A stretch of 64,000 nucleotides of DNA from an uncultured Alphaproteobacteria bacterium (GTDB taxonomy: Bacteria; Pseudomonadota; Alphaproteobacteria; Micropepsales; Micropepsaceae): contig CAIOYY010000087.1 of NCBI GenBank assembly GCA_903862715.1, forward strand, positions 110,377 to 174,376. Direction: 5' to 3'. The notes below the pieces were generated by a model. It saw only the letters and a list, made by a program, of their open reading frames with translations, was not told the DNA's origin and ran no database searches. The position numbers were made by a program, and so were the translations under genes. Shown here in pieces: positions 10,250-19,705 of the stretch. Positions within the stretch are counted from its first letter, which is position 1, and every line of letters starts with the position of its first letter.

Positions 10250-10906
10250 TTTCGATCTACCCGAAGAGCCATTCCTGGCAAGATTTGCTGAGCGCGATGC
10301 TCATGCGTGTTGGCTTCCCCCGCCTATTGGGTCGTTGCCCAGAGGCGCATCCTATTACCCCATTAGGAATAATTTTAACACCCCCTTCATAATGGTCCAG
10401 TCCCGAGATCGATTATTTTAAAACCCGCCATAACAGGCGATCACGCCCATTGCGAGGCAAGTCCCCGGATCAACACCACTCCCCCAATACGCGAGATATT
10501 TATGTGTTCGCGTAACCTTCATAACGGGATCAATGTGCAATCTAACACTTCGATTGCAAGCAATTTTTTTGCGTCACTACCTTCCTTGCAGTGCAGCAAA
10601 AAGCTCTCGCGTTGATCACATTCCCAAAAGACGCGAATCCTCTGGAAAATCCTAGAATGTTTGGACCCGCATACCCCAAAACTGTGACAGTTCGCGCAAG
10701 GCTGAAACGTTTTGGACGCGCCCCAGGGTGCAGAAAAATTTGCGGTAGGACGCGTGCAGGACGAGGATGTATAGGGGCACAGCACCCATCTACCAGCGTC
10801 CCTCGCCGCTCCAACACCGGCAAAATACGCGCTAATCCTTCGCGGTTTAAGCTCTTCTAAGTTCTGTCAACCGCGAGACGCCGTTGCCGTCCCGCTTCCC
10901 ATCGCA

Positions 10907-13900
10907 TCAGAATCGGCTGGTCATGGTTACGGTCGCGGACTGGGCAAAGGCACCGGAGGTTTGCGCCGCGTCATAGTTGAAACCGGCCGACCAATTGTCG
11001 AACAAATACTGGAAACTCGCGCCGCCGATAAGCCGGGAGTCGCTGGATTTGGGCCCCACGACGGAGAAATCAGATCCCGCCACTGCCTCAAATGAGGCAT
11101 CGATAACCGGACGGTCACTGATAAGCTCCTGGCTCCAGCCCGCGAGAATTTGCGGCTTCAGAATACCGTCATCGAGCATGAATTCGGTCTGGGCGATCAC
11201 GCCAGCAAACAAACGCACGGAACTGGTCGTGCGTGAATCGAGATTGAGGTTCACGCCATTGCCGCCAAAACGTTCCGTATAGGCGGTTTCATACATATAG
11301 AGACCATCGACGCTGATATGCGGGATGATATCGAAGCCTCCAACATTGAACAGGAAGCCCGACGAAACGCCGCCCGAAGTGAGGTAGGTGCTCCAGTCGG
11401 AGATCGGGGTGCGGGTAATCGCACCCGCTACGACACGGCGGCGATTGTCATAGGAGGCATAGCCGACATTGACCTGCGGTGTGATGAAGAAATTGTTCCA
11501 GCGCCAGTTCGCATAAGCCGAAACAAGATTCAACGCGATGTTCTCCTTGGTCGCGCGCGGATTGCTCTCGGTCACCTGTCCAGCGAAATAGCTATAGCTG
11601 ATGCCGTACCGTGCGTTGGGAGAATCACCCCACTCGACGCCGCCGGAGACGCCCAGACCACTGCCGAAATAGCTGGTGGATGAGGATGTCGTGGCGCCGT
11701 TCATGTCTTCGTAAAATTGCTGGCCCCAAAAGCGCAGCCCCTCTTCCGGATTGGTAACGAGATTACGTTGCCGTCTGCCGATCGGCCCATTCACGCTGTC
11801 GGTAACCGCGACGGTGAGCGCGCGCGCGCCCGCGCCAATATTTGGAACGAGTGAATCCAGCGCTTCTTCCACACCGGCCTGGTTGGTGATCGAAATCAGT
11901 CCCCGCCCGAAAAGATCGTCCTCGCGCGCGGCCAGCGCTGCGGCCTCATAAATCGCCGCGCGATTTCCGGTCAGTCCCAAATCGGCAGCGGTTTTGCGTT
12001 GAAGCGAGAGGCTGAGCACATCTTCGCCAACCAGCGCATCGTCGAAAATGAAGGAGGTCGTATAAAGATAAGGCGCAGCGAATGCTGTTGCCTCTTCGTA
12101 GTTCTGGAACGTGATGCCGCCTTGCGCCGAGACAAGGTCGAAAATCCCGCCATCGGGCAGAAAGGAAAGCGAGGAGAAGCCGACGCGCGAGCCCTCCTGA
12201 AAGGCGACCGAACCGCTGGCGACGACAATCGGTTCGTCACCCGGTTCGAGCGCGAGTACGAATTCCAGCGTACCCTGACTGTCACTATCGGTGCCCGGAC
12301 CGGTGCCCGGACCTATCGTTATATCGCGCGCCTGCGCTTCCGCAGTGCGTAATGTACCGTCGGTGATCTTGATATCTACGCCGCCGCCATTCGGCGTTAG
12401 AATGCGGCCCTCGACGAGCGCTCGCGAAACACCATCATCATTGCTGATCCGTCCGTTGATATTCAGAACGTTGTCGACGGCGGTGCCAAAGAGGATGTCG
12501 CCACGAATGGCGGCAGCGCTGAGGCCATTTTCCTTCTCGGTGTTGTTAATCGTGACCTTCGTCGTAGCCGCGGAAACATCGATGGCAATCGCTCTCGAGC
12601 CCGGATCGGTAGTCGTGACCGTGGTTTCAATAAAGCCCGTATTGTTGATTGTCGTCAGTGTTCCCGACAGATCTCGAATGCCGTAGGCGACAATGTTGTC
12701 ATTCTCGACGTCCGTGGTCACGGAAGAAGCATTGATGGCCGAATTATTATTGATCAGCGGAAGATTACCGCCGTCCTCGATCAGGATGGCCGTCGCTGTA
12801 CCGCCCTCGGGCCCACTGGTCGATGCGCTGACATTGCCATTATTATAAAGCTGCGGAACGGATGCGCCCTCGCCGATGATCAACCCTGTGGCATTAGAGG
12901 GAAGGGGGTTTTGCAGTTCGGCCGCGGTCAGCAACGTGCTGCTCGACGCGGTCGCTCCGATACCCCCATTGTTGTAGATGCCGCCAGCGAACGTAACGGT
13001 GTGGACGCCATCGCCCTCTATCCGGAAGCCTTCCGAATTCACGCCGGGTTCAAGGCCATCGGTTTGAACGGTGCCTCGGTTCACGAAGGAGAAATTGCCG
13101 ACATTGTCCACGACGATCGGATCGTCGTCGTCATAACCTTCGAACAGACCGATGGCGACGTTTCCGGTGGCACCACCGACGGTCGGCGAAATATAGACGG
13201 CGGGCGCACTGCCGACCGAACGGATCTGCGCCGGAGCGTTGCCGTCGAGGTCGGTGATGGGGCCTTGAACATAAAAGCCGCCGGTGACATTGGCTCCGAT
13301 GGCCACGGTTGCGCCAGACAGAGGATCAAGATCGGTCGCGGAAGGAAGCGCCGTTCCGCGCGTAACCACATTGGCATTGAATACGATCTGGCCATCTATT
13401 TCGGCTGCCGTGACGATGCCCCGGGAATTTAAACCGTTTACGGCGATGGAGCCGTCAAAGGTTAGATCTCCGACAATCCTTCGATTGATCGCAACCCCTG
13501 TGGACTCGTCGCCGTAAAGAACAAAAGTAGCCGCGTTTCCAAAAGAAATATTGCCGGTAAAGGGGTCAAGCGTGTCCCCGTCGCGACCGACCATAATACC
13601 GGTAAGATTGGTGCCGACCTCGATGTCGGGGTTGGTTTCACCCATCAAGAGACTGCCCGAAAAACTCAGATTCCCGGTATTTCCCGATTCAATATAGATG
13701 CCGATTCCATCGTCGCCCGCCGAATGGGTCAGCTGGGCGCCGCTTTCCACCGTGATGTCGTTGTTGGAATCGAGATTGAGAATGGCAACGCCTTCATCGT
13801 CGATGGTCACACGGCCGGTGTCTTCAACCGTGATATCGCCGGAAGTCGATGTCGAAGCGGGTGTCGTCCGTGTGCCGTCGATAACCAGTTCCGGATCGGC

Positions 13901-13996
13901 CGCCCATGCAGCGCCCGTCAGCGCCGAAGCGAAAAACGCAGTTCCAATTATTCCGGCGCCGAAGGCGCCCGACATCAATACAGTGCGTTTAGCCAC
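10907..13996 (-). CDS. autotransporter domain-containing protein (type Va)
   Basis: Signal peptide, repetitive beta-rich passenger (GDITVEDTGRVTIDDEG...), C-terminal beta-barrel ending ...SATVTMTSRF. Confidence 0.88.
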   Translation of the reverse strand: MAKRTVLMSGAFGAGIIGTAFFASALTGAAWAADPELVIDGTRTTPASTSTSGDITVEDTGRVTIDDEGVAILNLDSNNDITVESGAQLTHSAGDDGIGIYIESGNTGNLSFSGSLLMGETNPDIEVGTNLTGIMVGRDGDTLDPFTGNISFGNAATFVLYGDESTGVAINRRIVGDLTFDGSIAVNGLNSRGIVTAAEIDGQIVFNANVVTRGTALPSATDLDPLSGATVAIGANVTGGFYVQGPITDLDGNAPAQIRSVGSAPAVYISPTVGGATGNVAIGLFEGYDDDDPIVVDNVGNFSFVNRGTVQTDGLEPGVNSEGFRIEGDGVHTVTFAGGIYNNGGIGATASSSTLLTAAELQNPLPSNATGLIIGEGASVPQLYNNGNVSASTSGPEGGTATAILIEDGGNLPLINNNSAINASSVTTDVENDNIVAYGIRDLSGTLTTINNTGFIETTVTTTDPGSRAIAIDVSAATTKVTINNTEKENGLSAAAIRGDILFGTAVDNVLNINGRISNDDGVSRALVEGRILTPNGGGVDIKITDGTLRTAEAQARDITIGPGTGPGTDSDSQGTLEFVLALEPGDEPIVVASGSVAFQEGSRVGFSSLSFLPDGGIFDLVSAQGGITFQNYEEATAFAAPYLYTTSFIFDDALVGEDVLSLSLQRKTAADLGLTGNRAAIYEAAALAAREDDLFGRGLISITNQAGVEEALDSLVPNIGAGARALTVAVTDSVNGPIGRRQRNLVTNPEEGLRFWGQQFYEDMNGATTSSSTSYFGSGLGVSGGVEWGDSPNARYGISYSYFAGQVTESNPRATKENIALNLVSAYANWRWNNFFITPQVNVGYASYDNRRRVVAGAITRTPISDWSTYLTSGGVSSGFLFNVGGFDIIPHISVDGLYMYETAYTERFGGNGVNLNLDSRTTSSVRLFAGVIAQTEFMLDDGILKPQILAGWSQELISDRPVIDASFEAVAGSDFSVVGPKSSDSRLIGGASFQYLFDNWSAGFNYDAAQTSGAFAQSATVTMTSRF

Positions 13997-14209
13997 GCTA
14001 ACCTCGCGATAGACCCGAATTTTAAGACTTTTCCCGCCAGTGGGGGCGCGAACCGCCGCACCCTATCCAAGCTGGGATATAAGCGAAAGGCTAAATTTTC
14101 TTTCCGGGACGAGGCCTTATCTCGCTTTATGGCCCGTCCATTAAGCCGCTGTTAGCGAGCCCTGAGACACACTCACGCTACTCCGAACCCCTTTTAGGCC
14201 CGAGATGAA

Positions 14210-14920
14210 ATGACCATCGGAAAAATCAGGGACAAACCGCGGCGCGCCGGCTGTACGAAGCTCACGGAGAAGCAGGCGTCTTCCGCCGCCTCCCGTCATG
14301 AATTGCTCTACTCGGGCCGGGTTGGGGGTGCGCGGGCTGTATTTGCCCATTGCGATCTTTCCGGCATGGACCTGTCTGGACGCAACTTGTCGGATGCCGA
14401 TTTCACCGGCGCCTACCTAGAGGAAACAAACCTTTCTGGAGCGCGGCTCGATTCGACCTGTTTCGGCGGCGCGTCGCTGATTCGGGCGAATTTGACGGGG
14501 GCGTCCATGCGCCGGGCAGATCTGCGCGGGGCTCAGATTCAGGGCGCCAATTTGATCGGCGCAGACCTTTATGAGGCGGATATGCGCCGCGAGATCGGGA
14601 CAGAGGCCCTCTCTCTGCTGGCGGGCGGCCATTCCAGCGGCGAAATCGGCCAAACGGATCTTTCCGATGCCCTGCTGGCCTCGGCCAATCTGGAGCGCGC
14701 GAAAATGCCGGGCGTGCTGGCCTGCCGTGCCGATTTCAGCGATTCCACCATGCGCCATTGCGATCTGAGCGACGGCAATCTCAGCTATGCCAAACTGACC
14801 GGCGCCAATCTGGAGCGAGCGAATCTTCGTAACTGTGATCTTACCGGAGCAGATCTCGCCCATACGGTTCTGGCAGGCATCCTTTTTTCGACGACGCACG
14901 GACCGAAGGCGCCAATATGA
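14210..14920 (+). CDS. pentapeptide repeat protein (N-terminal ORF; probably part of a split gene)
   Basis: Repeated A(D/N)LxG units; ends in ATGA overlap with next ORF. Confidence 0.85.
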   Translation: MTIGKIRDKPRRAGCTKLTEKQASSAASRHELLYSGRVGGARAVFAHCDLSGMDLSGRNLSDADFTGAYLEETNLSGARLDSTCFGGASLIRANLTGASMRRADLRGAQIQGANLIGADLYEADMRREIGTEALSLLAGGHSSGEIGQTDLSDALLASANLERAKMPGVLACRADFSDSTMRHCDLSDGNLSYAKLTGANLERANLRNCDLTGADLAHTVLAGILFSTTHGPKAPI

Positions 14921-15540
14921 CGGGTGCTCTTACGGACGAGATCGTAGGCCGCTCTGTAGCGGAATTGCCGGGCGGGCTTCAGGCTGTCCTTGAAGCACAT
15001 ACGCGTTGGGTCGACAGCAACGGTCGGGAAGGCTTGCCAGGCGATCTTTCGGGCGTGGATTTGCGGGGAACGCGTCTTTTTGCACATGCGAATCTCGCGG
15101 CCATTATTTGTCCGGGCGCCATCTTCTATGGGCTTGATCTGAGGGGCGCGCGCCTGCAGGGTGCCCAGCTGGAAGGCGCCGATTTGCGCTATGCGCGTCT
15201 TGCCGGCGCCGATTTACGCGGGGCAAATTTAAAGAATGCCAAACTTGCCAATGCTGATCTGCGCGATGCGAACCTCGGCCCCCTGTTGATCTCGAACGAA
15301 CGCCTTCTTCCGGCAAGGCTGGAACGCGCGGACGCACGCCACGCCGATTTTCGCGGAGCGGAACTGCGGCAGGCGATTTTCGCCGAGGCGGACCTCGCTT
15401 ATGCCGATTTAACCGGCGCCAATATGCGGGCGGCGGATTTCCGGGGCGCCATGCTGCAGGCGATGAAGATGTCGCTCAGTGCGGCCGTAGATGCGATTTT
15501 TGACGAAACGCGCTGCGACCAGACCGCGATTGCGGTTTAG
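14917..15540 (+). CDS. pentapeptide repeat protein (C-terminal ORF; probably part of a split gene)
   Basis: GADLRYARLAGADLRGANLKNAKLANADLRDANL; pentapeptide pattern continues upstream of its ATG in the same frame. Confidence 0.85.
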   Translation: MTGALTDEIVGRSVAELPGGLQAVLEAHTRWVDSNGREGLPGDLSGVDLRGTRLFAHANLAAIICPGAIFYGLDLRGARLQGAQLEGADLRYARLAGADLRGANLKNAKLANADLRDANLGPLLISNERLLPARLERADARHADFRGAELRQAIFAEADLAYADLTGANMRAADFRGAMLQAMKMSLSAAVDAIFDETRCDQTAIAV

Positions 15541-15552
15541 CTTACCGACCGT

Positions 15553-16497
15553 TCAACTACCGATCGCTGCATGGGGAGCCATTTGGTCTGGAGCGCCATC
15601 AGCGGTTCGTGCCCGCAAAAACTGACCCATCCGGGCAAGCGAGACCTTGGCTTCCGGCGCCGACGACTGCGCCTGAAAGACATGATGCATGCCATCATAG
15701 ATTTCCACCGAAACCGGCACGTTGGCCGCCGCCGCGAGTTCTCCAATACGGCTGGCGTCATCGCGCAATATTTCCTGCGAACCGGCATGCACCATGATGG
15801 GGGGAAAGTCGCGGAAAGAGCCAAAAACCGGCGAGGCGTAAGGGTCGGACGGGTTGTTGCCGTTCAAATAGTGCCGCGCACTGACGAACAGCAATTCCCA
15901 ATTCAGCACCGGATCCTTGCGCGCATTTTCAAGCATCGACCAGCCGGACAGCGAAAGATACGCCCAGGGCGAAAGTGCAAGACATGCGGCCGGCATAGGC
16001 AGCCCTGCATTACGAATGGCAAGGAGACTCGCGAAAGCCAAACCTCCGCCCGAACCGTCGCCCGCAAAAGCGATTGAGTTCGCCGGAACCCCTTTCGCGA
16101 TCAGGAACCGGTAGGCATCGATGACGTCGCGCAAGGCTGCGGGGAAAGGGAATTCCGGACCGAGGCGGTAATTCAGCGCTAGTGCGGAAGCACCTCCCGC
16201 CTTGCAAAGCCGGGCGATCAACGGGCGATGGGTTTGCGGGGATCCCGCGATATAGCCGCCCCCATGGAGATAGACGATAAGGCGCCTCGACTGGGTTCCC
16301 TCGACGCGCAACCACTCGCCCTTCACCTGCCCGAGTTGCGCGGGCTCGATCAGAATGTCGCGCGGAACGGTGCCATAGCGCTCGCTCATATAGTCGTATT
16401 GACGCCGAAGATCGGCGAGCGACATCCGCGCCTCAACCTCCCGAGGCTTCAATAGACGCGACAGGCGCGCGGAAAGAGCAATCTGCCAACTGGGCAT
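15553..16497 (-). CDS. alpha/beta hydrolase, hormone-sensitive lipase family
   Basis: YLHGGGYIAGSPQTHR; FAGDGSGGGLAFA. Confidence 0.9.
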   Translation of the reverse strand: MPSWQIALSARLSRLLKPREVEARMSLADLRRQYDYMSERYGTVPRDILIEPAQLGQVKGEWLRVEGTQSRRLIVYLHGGGYIAGSPQTHRPLIARLCKAGGASALALNYRLGPEFPFPAALRDVIDAYRFLIAKGVPANSIAFAGDGSGGGLAFASLLAIRNAGLPMPAACLALSPWAYLSLSGWSMLENARKDPVLNWELLFVSARHYLNGNNPSDPYASPVFGSFRDFPPIMVHAGSQEILRDDASRIGELAAAANVPVSVEIYDGMHHVFQAQSSAPEAKVSLARMGQFLRARTADGAPDQMAPHAAIGS

Positions 16498-16560
16498 AGC
16501 GACTCAAAAAAATGGGACGCGCGCAGTGTCGCGTCAAAGCCGTCCCTGCTCAAGAACAAA

Positions 16561-16597
16561 GAAAAGCGTGCGCTCCCTAAGGTGCGCACGCTTTTCC
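16561..16597. terminator. bidirectional hairpin terminator
   Basis: GAAAAGCGTGCGC...GCGCACGCTTTTC near-perfect inverted repeat. Confidence 0.8.
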
Positions 16598-16623
16598 GAT
16601 GTAGCGAAGCCAGCCCTTATAAG

Positions 16624-17115
16624 TCAGGCCGCGTTTGCTTTGGTATCGATAACCCTGCCGTCGCGACGTTCGCCCGCTGAAAGAGCACCGGTCGAAATGC
16701 TGATCTGTCGGGGCTTTTTCTCTTCGGGGACAATTCGTTCGAGATCGACGTGCAAGAGGCCATTTACCAGCCGCGCGCCTCGTACCTCGACATTCTCCGC
16801 CAGCTGAAAGCGACGGTCGAAGCTGCGCCCCGCGATACCCTGATAAAGGTATTGCTGCGGGTTCTCCGAGTTCGTCTTGTCCTCACGGCGGCCCTGGACC
16901 GACAACACGCCTTCGCGGACTTCGACGCTCAGATCCTTTTCTCCGAACCCGGCGACGGCCAGCGAAATCCGGTAATGGTTCTCGTCGGTGCGTTCGATAT
17001 TGTAAGGCGGGTAACTTGCGCCCGGATCAAACTGGGCAACGGAATCAAGCATGTCGGCAAGGCGATCAAAGCCGACGGTGGAACGAAAAAGCGGGGTAAG
17101 ATCGAAACTACGCAT
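16624..17115 (-). CDS. Hsp20/alpha-crystallin family small heat shock protein (IbpA-like)
   Basis: YPPYNIERTDENHYRISLAVAGFGEKDLSVEVREGVLSVQGRRE; ATG at 17115 with AGGAGGA upstream. Confidence 0.93.
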   Translation of the reverse strand: MRSFDLTPLFRSTVGFDRLADMLDSVAQFDPGASYPPYNIERTDENHYRISLAVAGFGEKDLSVEVREGVLSVQGRREDKTNSENPQQYLYQGIAGRSFDRRFQLAENVEVRGARLVNGLLHVDLERIVPEEKKPRQISISTGALSAGERRDGRVIDTKANAA

Positions 17116-17216
17116 GTGCACATCCTCCTAAAAGCGAAGTGTTTGCCGCGCGAAACTCGCGCCAGCCAAGTTCCGAAAGCCGAGCGGCCTTCCGGTTCGA
17201 TGGAGGTAGGAAGGCC
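17116..17216 (-). promoter_or_regulatory. candidate ROSE-like RNA thermometer in hsp20 5' UTR
   Basis: Two upstream hairpins (GGCCTTCC/GGAAGGCC; GCGCGA-GTT-TCGCGC) and an SD-proximal CACTTCGCTTTTAGGAGGATGTG with a UYGCU motif. Confidence 0.5.
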
Positions 17217-17274
17217 AAATGCCGCCTTCAAGAGCCCTGCGCAGTACGCAGCGCATTTCCGCAAAACCATGGTT

Positions 17275-17736
17275 TCAAGGAAAAAGCGAAAGCAGGGCCG
17301 GATCACCGAGAACCGAGAGATGGGCAAGGGCGAGACACCAGAGGCCCATAAGCAGGGAGTAGCAAACAATATCCGTGTGGCTCCGGCGTAGCGTTATCCC
17401 AAACATCCAGTGGACGATCACCGAGATGAACCGCCCTTCCTCCGGATGGAAGGCGTCGCGCCAGCACCCCGTACGCAGGAAAGATTCGAGATTGTTGATC
17501 ACACAGGAACTGCGATTGACCATCCACTGCATCGCAACAACGGGAAGAAGCAGCAGATAGAACATGAGCGCCGATGCGGAGGGCACGCTCCACCCGGCGA
17601 GAATGTAGACGCTCACGCCAAGGTGAAAAACGAAAAAGGAGATGCCGACATAGTCGCGCTTTGGACCTTTAGATTGTGGGGTATCAACAGACCCTTTGTT
17701 CTGAAACTTCGGATTCTCGCAATCGATAGAAGCCAT
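17275..17736 (-). CDS. hypothetical multi-pass membrane protein
   Basis: Several hydrophobic helices (FFVFHLGVSVYILAGW..., LMFYLLLLPVVAMQW...). Confidence 0.6.
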   Translation of the reverse strand: MASIDCENPKFQNKGSVDTPQSKGPKRDYVGISFFVFHLGVSVYILAGWSVPSASALMFYLLLLPVVAMQWMVNRSSCVINNLESFLRTGCWRDAFHPEEGRFISVIVHWMFGITLRRSHTDIVCYSLLMGLWCLALAHLSVLGDPALLSLFP

Positions 17737-17927
17737 CATGCACCGTCTCTTCCCAGGGCGATCCCCTCCCCAAGCGCCGGTTGGCATTCTTCTAGTCCCC
17801 AAATTCGGCAACGGCGTGGTGGCAAAACGGCTTTTTTTGTGGTGAACGCGGCGAAAACATTGCAGCCTCCCGCTCAAACGCCTCCTTGTGAGGCGGCGGC
17901 GGGGAATACGATGAGGAGAGTTCGCGC

Positions 17928-18890
17928 GTGAACGGGTCGTTCAAAGCACAGGGCTTGCAGGCACCCGATGGGCAGGCCCTGCGCGCGGGAACATGGTCCG
18001 TACCGGAAGGGGTTGCCGCGCGTGGCGTGTGCGTTCTGCTGCAGGGGCTCGCGGAATTTCTCGAGAAATACGATGAAGTGGCGGAAGAACTAAACGCGCG
18101 CGGGTTTATCGTCGTTAGCGTTGACTGGCGAAGTCAGGGCGCTTCCGAGCGCGGCGCGCGGGACAACCGGCTCGCACATGTCGACACCTTCGAGGATTAT
18201 GACCACGACCTTGCCATTTTAATTCAGAAACTCGCGCCTTCCGCCGAGATGCCCGTCATTGCGCTCGCGCACTCGATGGGCGCCCATCTTCTGTTGCGCT
18301 ATCTGCGCGAACACAAACGCCGCCTTGCCTGCGCCGTGCTTATAGCGCCGATGCTCGACATTTACACCGGGAAACATCCCCCTTCAGTGGCAAGAGCGGT
18401 GGCGCTTCTTCTGAGTATATGGCGGCCATCAAAACGCCCCCTTCCGGGAATGGAGGAGCGTGACCCCCTTACCGTTTCGTTTGAGCAGAACGGCGTCACC
18501 TCGGACCGCGCACGATTTGAACGCACGCAGCAGAAACTTCGCAGACAGCCCTTTCTCAGGATCAATGGTCCCTCCTTCGGATGGCTGCGCGCCGCGTTTC
18601 GCTCGATACGGCAGGTGGGCGCGCAGAAATTTGCCGAAGATATTGTTACGCCTCTGCTGGTGTTCGGCGCGGGCCGCGACCAGATCGTGAAAACCGATGC
18701 TATCCGTAACTATGCGCGAGAATTGCCGGAAGCGCAGTATGTCGAGATCGAAACGGCCCAACATGAAATTCTGATGGAAACAGATCTGGTGCGCGCGGAA
18801 TTCTGGCGCGCATTCGATTTGTTTGTGGACCAAAATCTTTCGGGAGAACGGAAGGGGCTTTTAGGCGCGCGCCGGGGCGAGCAGCGCTAG
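17928..18890 (+). CDS. alpha/beta hydrolase, lysophospholipase/serine aminopeptidase S33 family
   Basis: VCVLLQGLAEFLEKYDEVAEELNARGFIVVSVDWRSQGAS...ALAHSMGAHLLLRYL. Confidence 0.87.
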   Translation: MNGSFKAQGLQAPDGQALRAGTWSVPEGVAARGVCVLLQGLAEFLEKYDEVAEELNARGFIVVSVDWRSQGASERGARDNRLAHVDTFEDYDHDLAILIQKLAPSAEMPVIALAHSMGAHLLLRYLREHKRRLACAVLIAPMLDIYTGKHPPSVARAVALLLSIWRPSKRPLPGMEERDPLTVSFEQNGVTSDRARFERTQQKLRRQPFLRINGPSFGWLRAAFRSIRQVGAQKFAEDIVTPLLVFGAGRDQIVKTDAIRNYARELPEAQYVEIETAQHEILMETDLVRAEFWRAFDLFVDQNLSGERKGLLGARRGEQR

Positions 18891-19667
18891 AATTTCGGCA
18901 TGCACGCGGCGGTCGCTGCAGGCGAGCATGTTTCCGCCGCCGGTAATGCTGTTTCCCTGCCAGTCGCTGACGACGCCGCCGGCGCCTTCCACGATCGGAA
19001 CCAGCGCTGCCGTGTCCCAGGTCTGCAGGCGCGCTTCCATGACGACATCGATAAAGCCCATGGCGAGCAGTGCGTAGGAATAGCAGTCTCCGCCATAGCG
19101 TGAGAGCCGGGCTTTCGCCTCCACCGCAAAGAACTGATCGCGTTCCTCCGGCTGGAAATGCGCAAGCGGGTGCGTGGTATTGATCACGGCCTTGGAGAGC
19201 GTCGCGCAGGGACGGGTCTTCAGGGTTTCCGACCCGCGCGCGGAAAGAAATTCCGTCCCTTCCGACGTGCCCGTGAAGCGCTCCCTCAAAAACGGCTGGT
19301 CGAGAAGGCCAAGCACACGCTGGCCGTTTTTCTCCAGCGCGATCAGGGTGCCCCACATCGGCTGTCCGGCGATGAAGGCGCGGGTGCCATCGACCGGATC
19401 AAGGACCCAGCGATAGCCGCTTGTTCCCGGCGCCTCGCCATATTCCTCACCGAGGATCGCGTCATCGGGATAGGCCTCCGCGATCATGGCGCGGATTTTT
19501 TCCTCCGCGCCCCGGTCGGCCTGCGTCACGGGGTCAAAATCGCCGGCACATGTCGCCGCCTTTTCCGTCACGTCGATGCGCTGACGGAAAAAGGGAAGGA
19601 TCACCTGCCCCGCCGCATCGGCGAGGCGGTGGGCGAATGCCAGCCGTTCTGCGAATTCCCTGTCCAT
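18861..19667 (-). CDS. hisN: inositol monophosphatase family protein, likely histidinol-phosphatase
   Basis: ILGEEYGEAPGTSGYRWVLDPVDGTRAFIAGQPMWGTLIAL. Confidence 0.88.
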   Translation of the reverse strand: MDREFAERLAFAHRLADAAGQVILPFFRQRIDVTEKAATCAGDFDPVTQADRGAEEKIRAMIAEAYPDDAILGEEYGEAPGTSGYRWVLDPVDGTRAFIAGQPMWGTLIALEKNGQRVLGLLDQPFLRERFTGTSEGTEFLSARGSETLKTRPCATLSKAVINTTHPLAHFQPEERDQFFAVEAKARLSRYGGDCYSYALLAMGFIDVVMEARLQTWDTAALVPIVEGAGGVVSDWQGNSITGGGNMLACSDRRVHAEILALLAPARA

Positions 19668-19705
19668 CGCCCCGGTATAATCGGGGCGCGCCAAATTGGC
19701 GAGGG

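Noticed and set aside
10519-10860. Small overlapping ORFs between tonB and the autotransporter gene
   Set aside because: No domain, no RBS support and conflicting frames; likely non-coding intergenic/promoter DNA.
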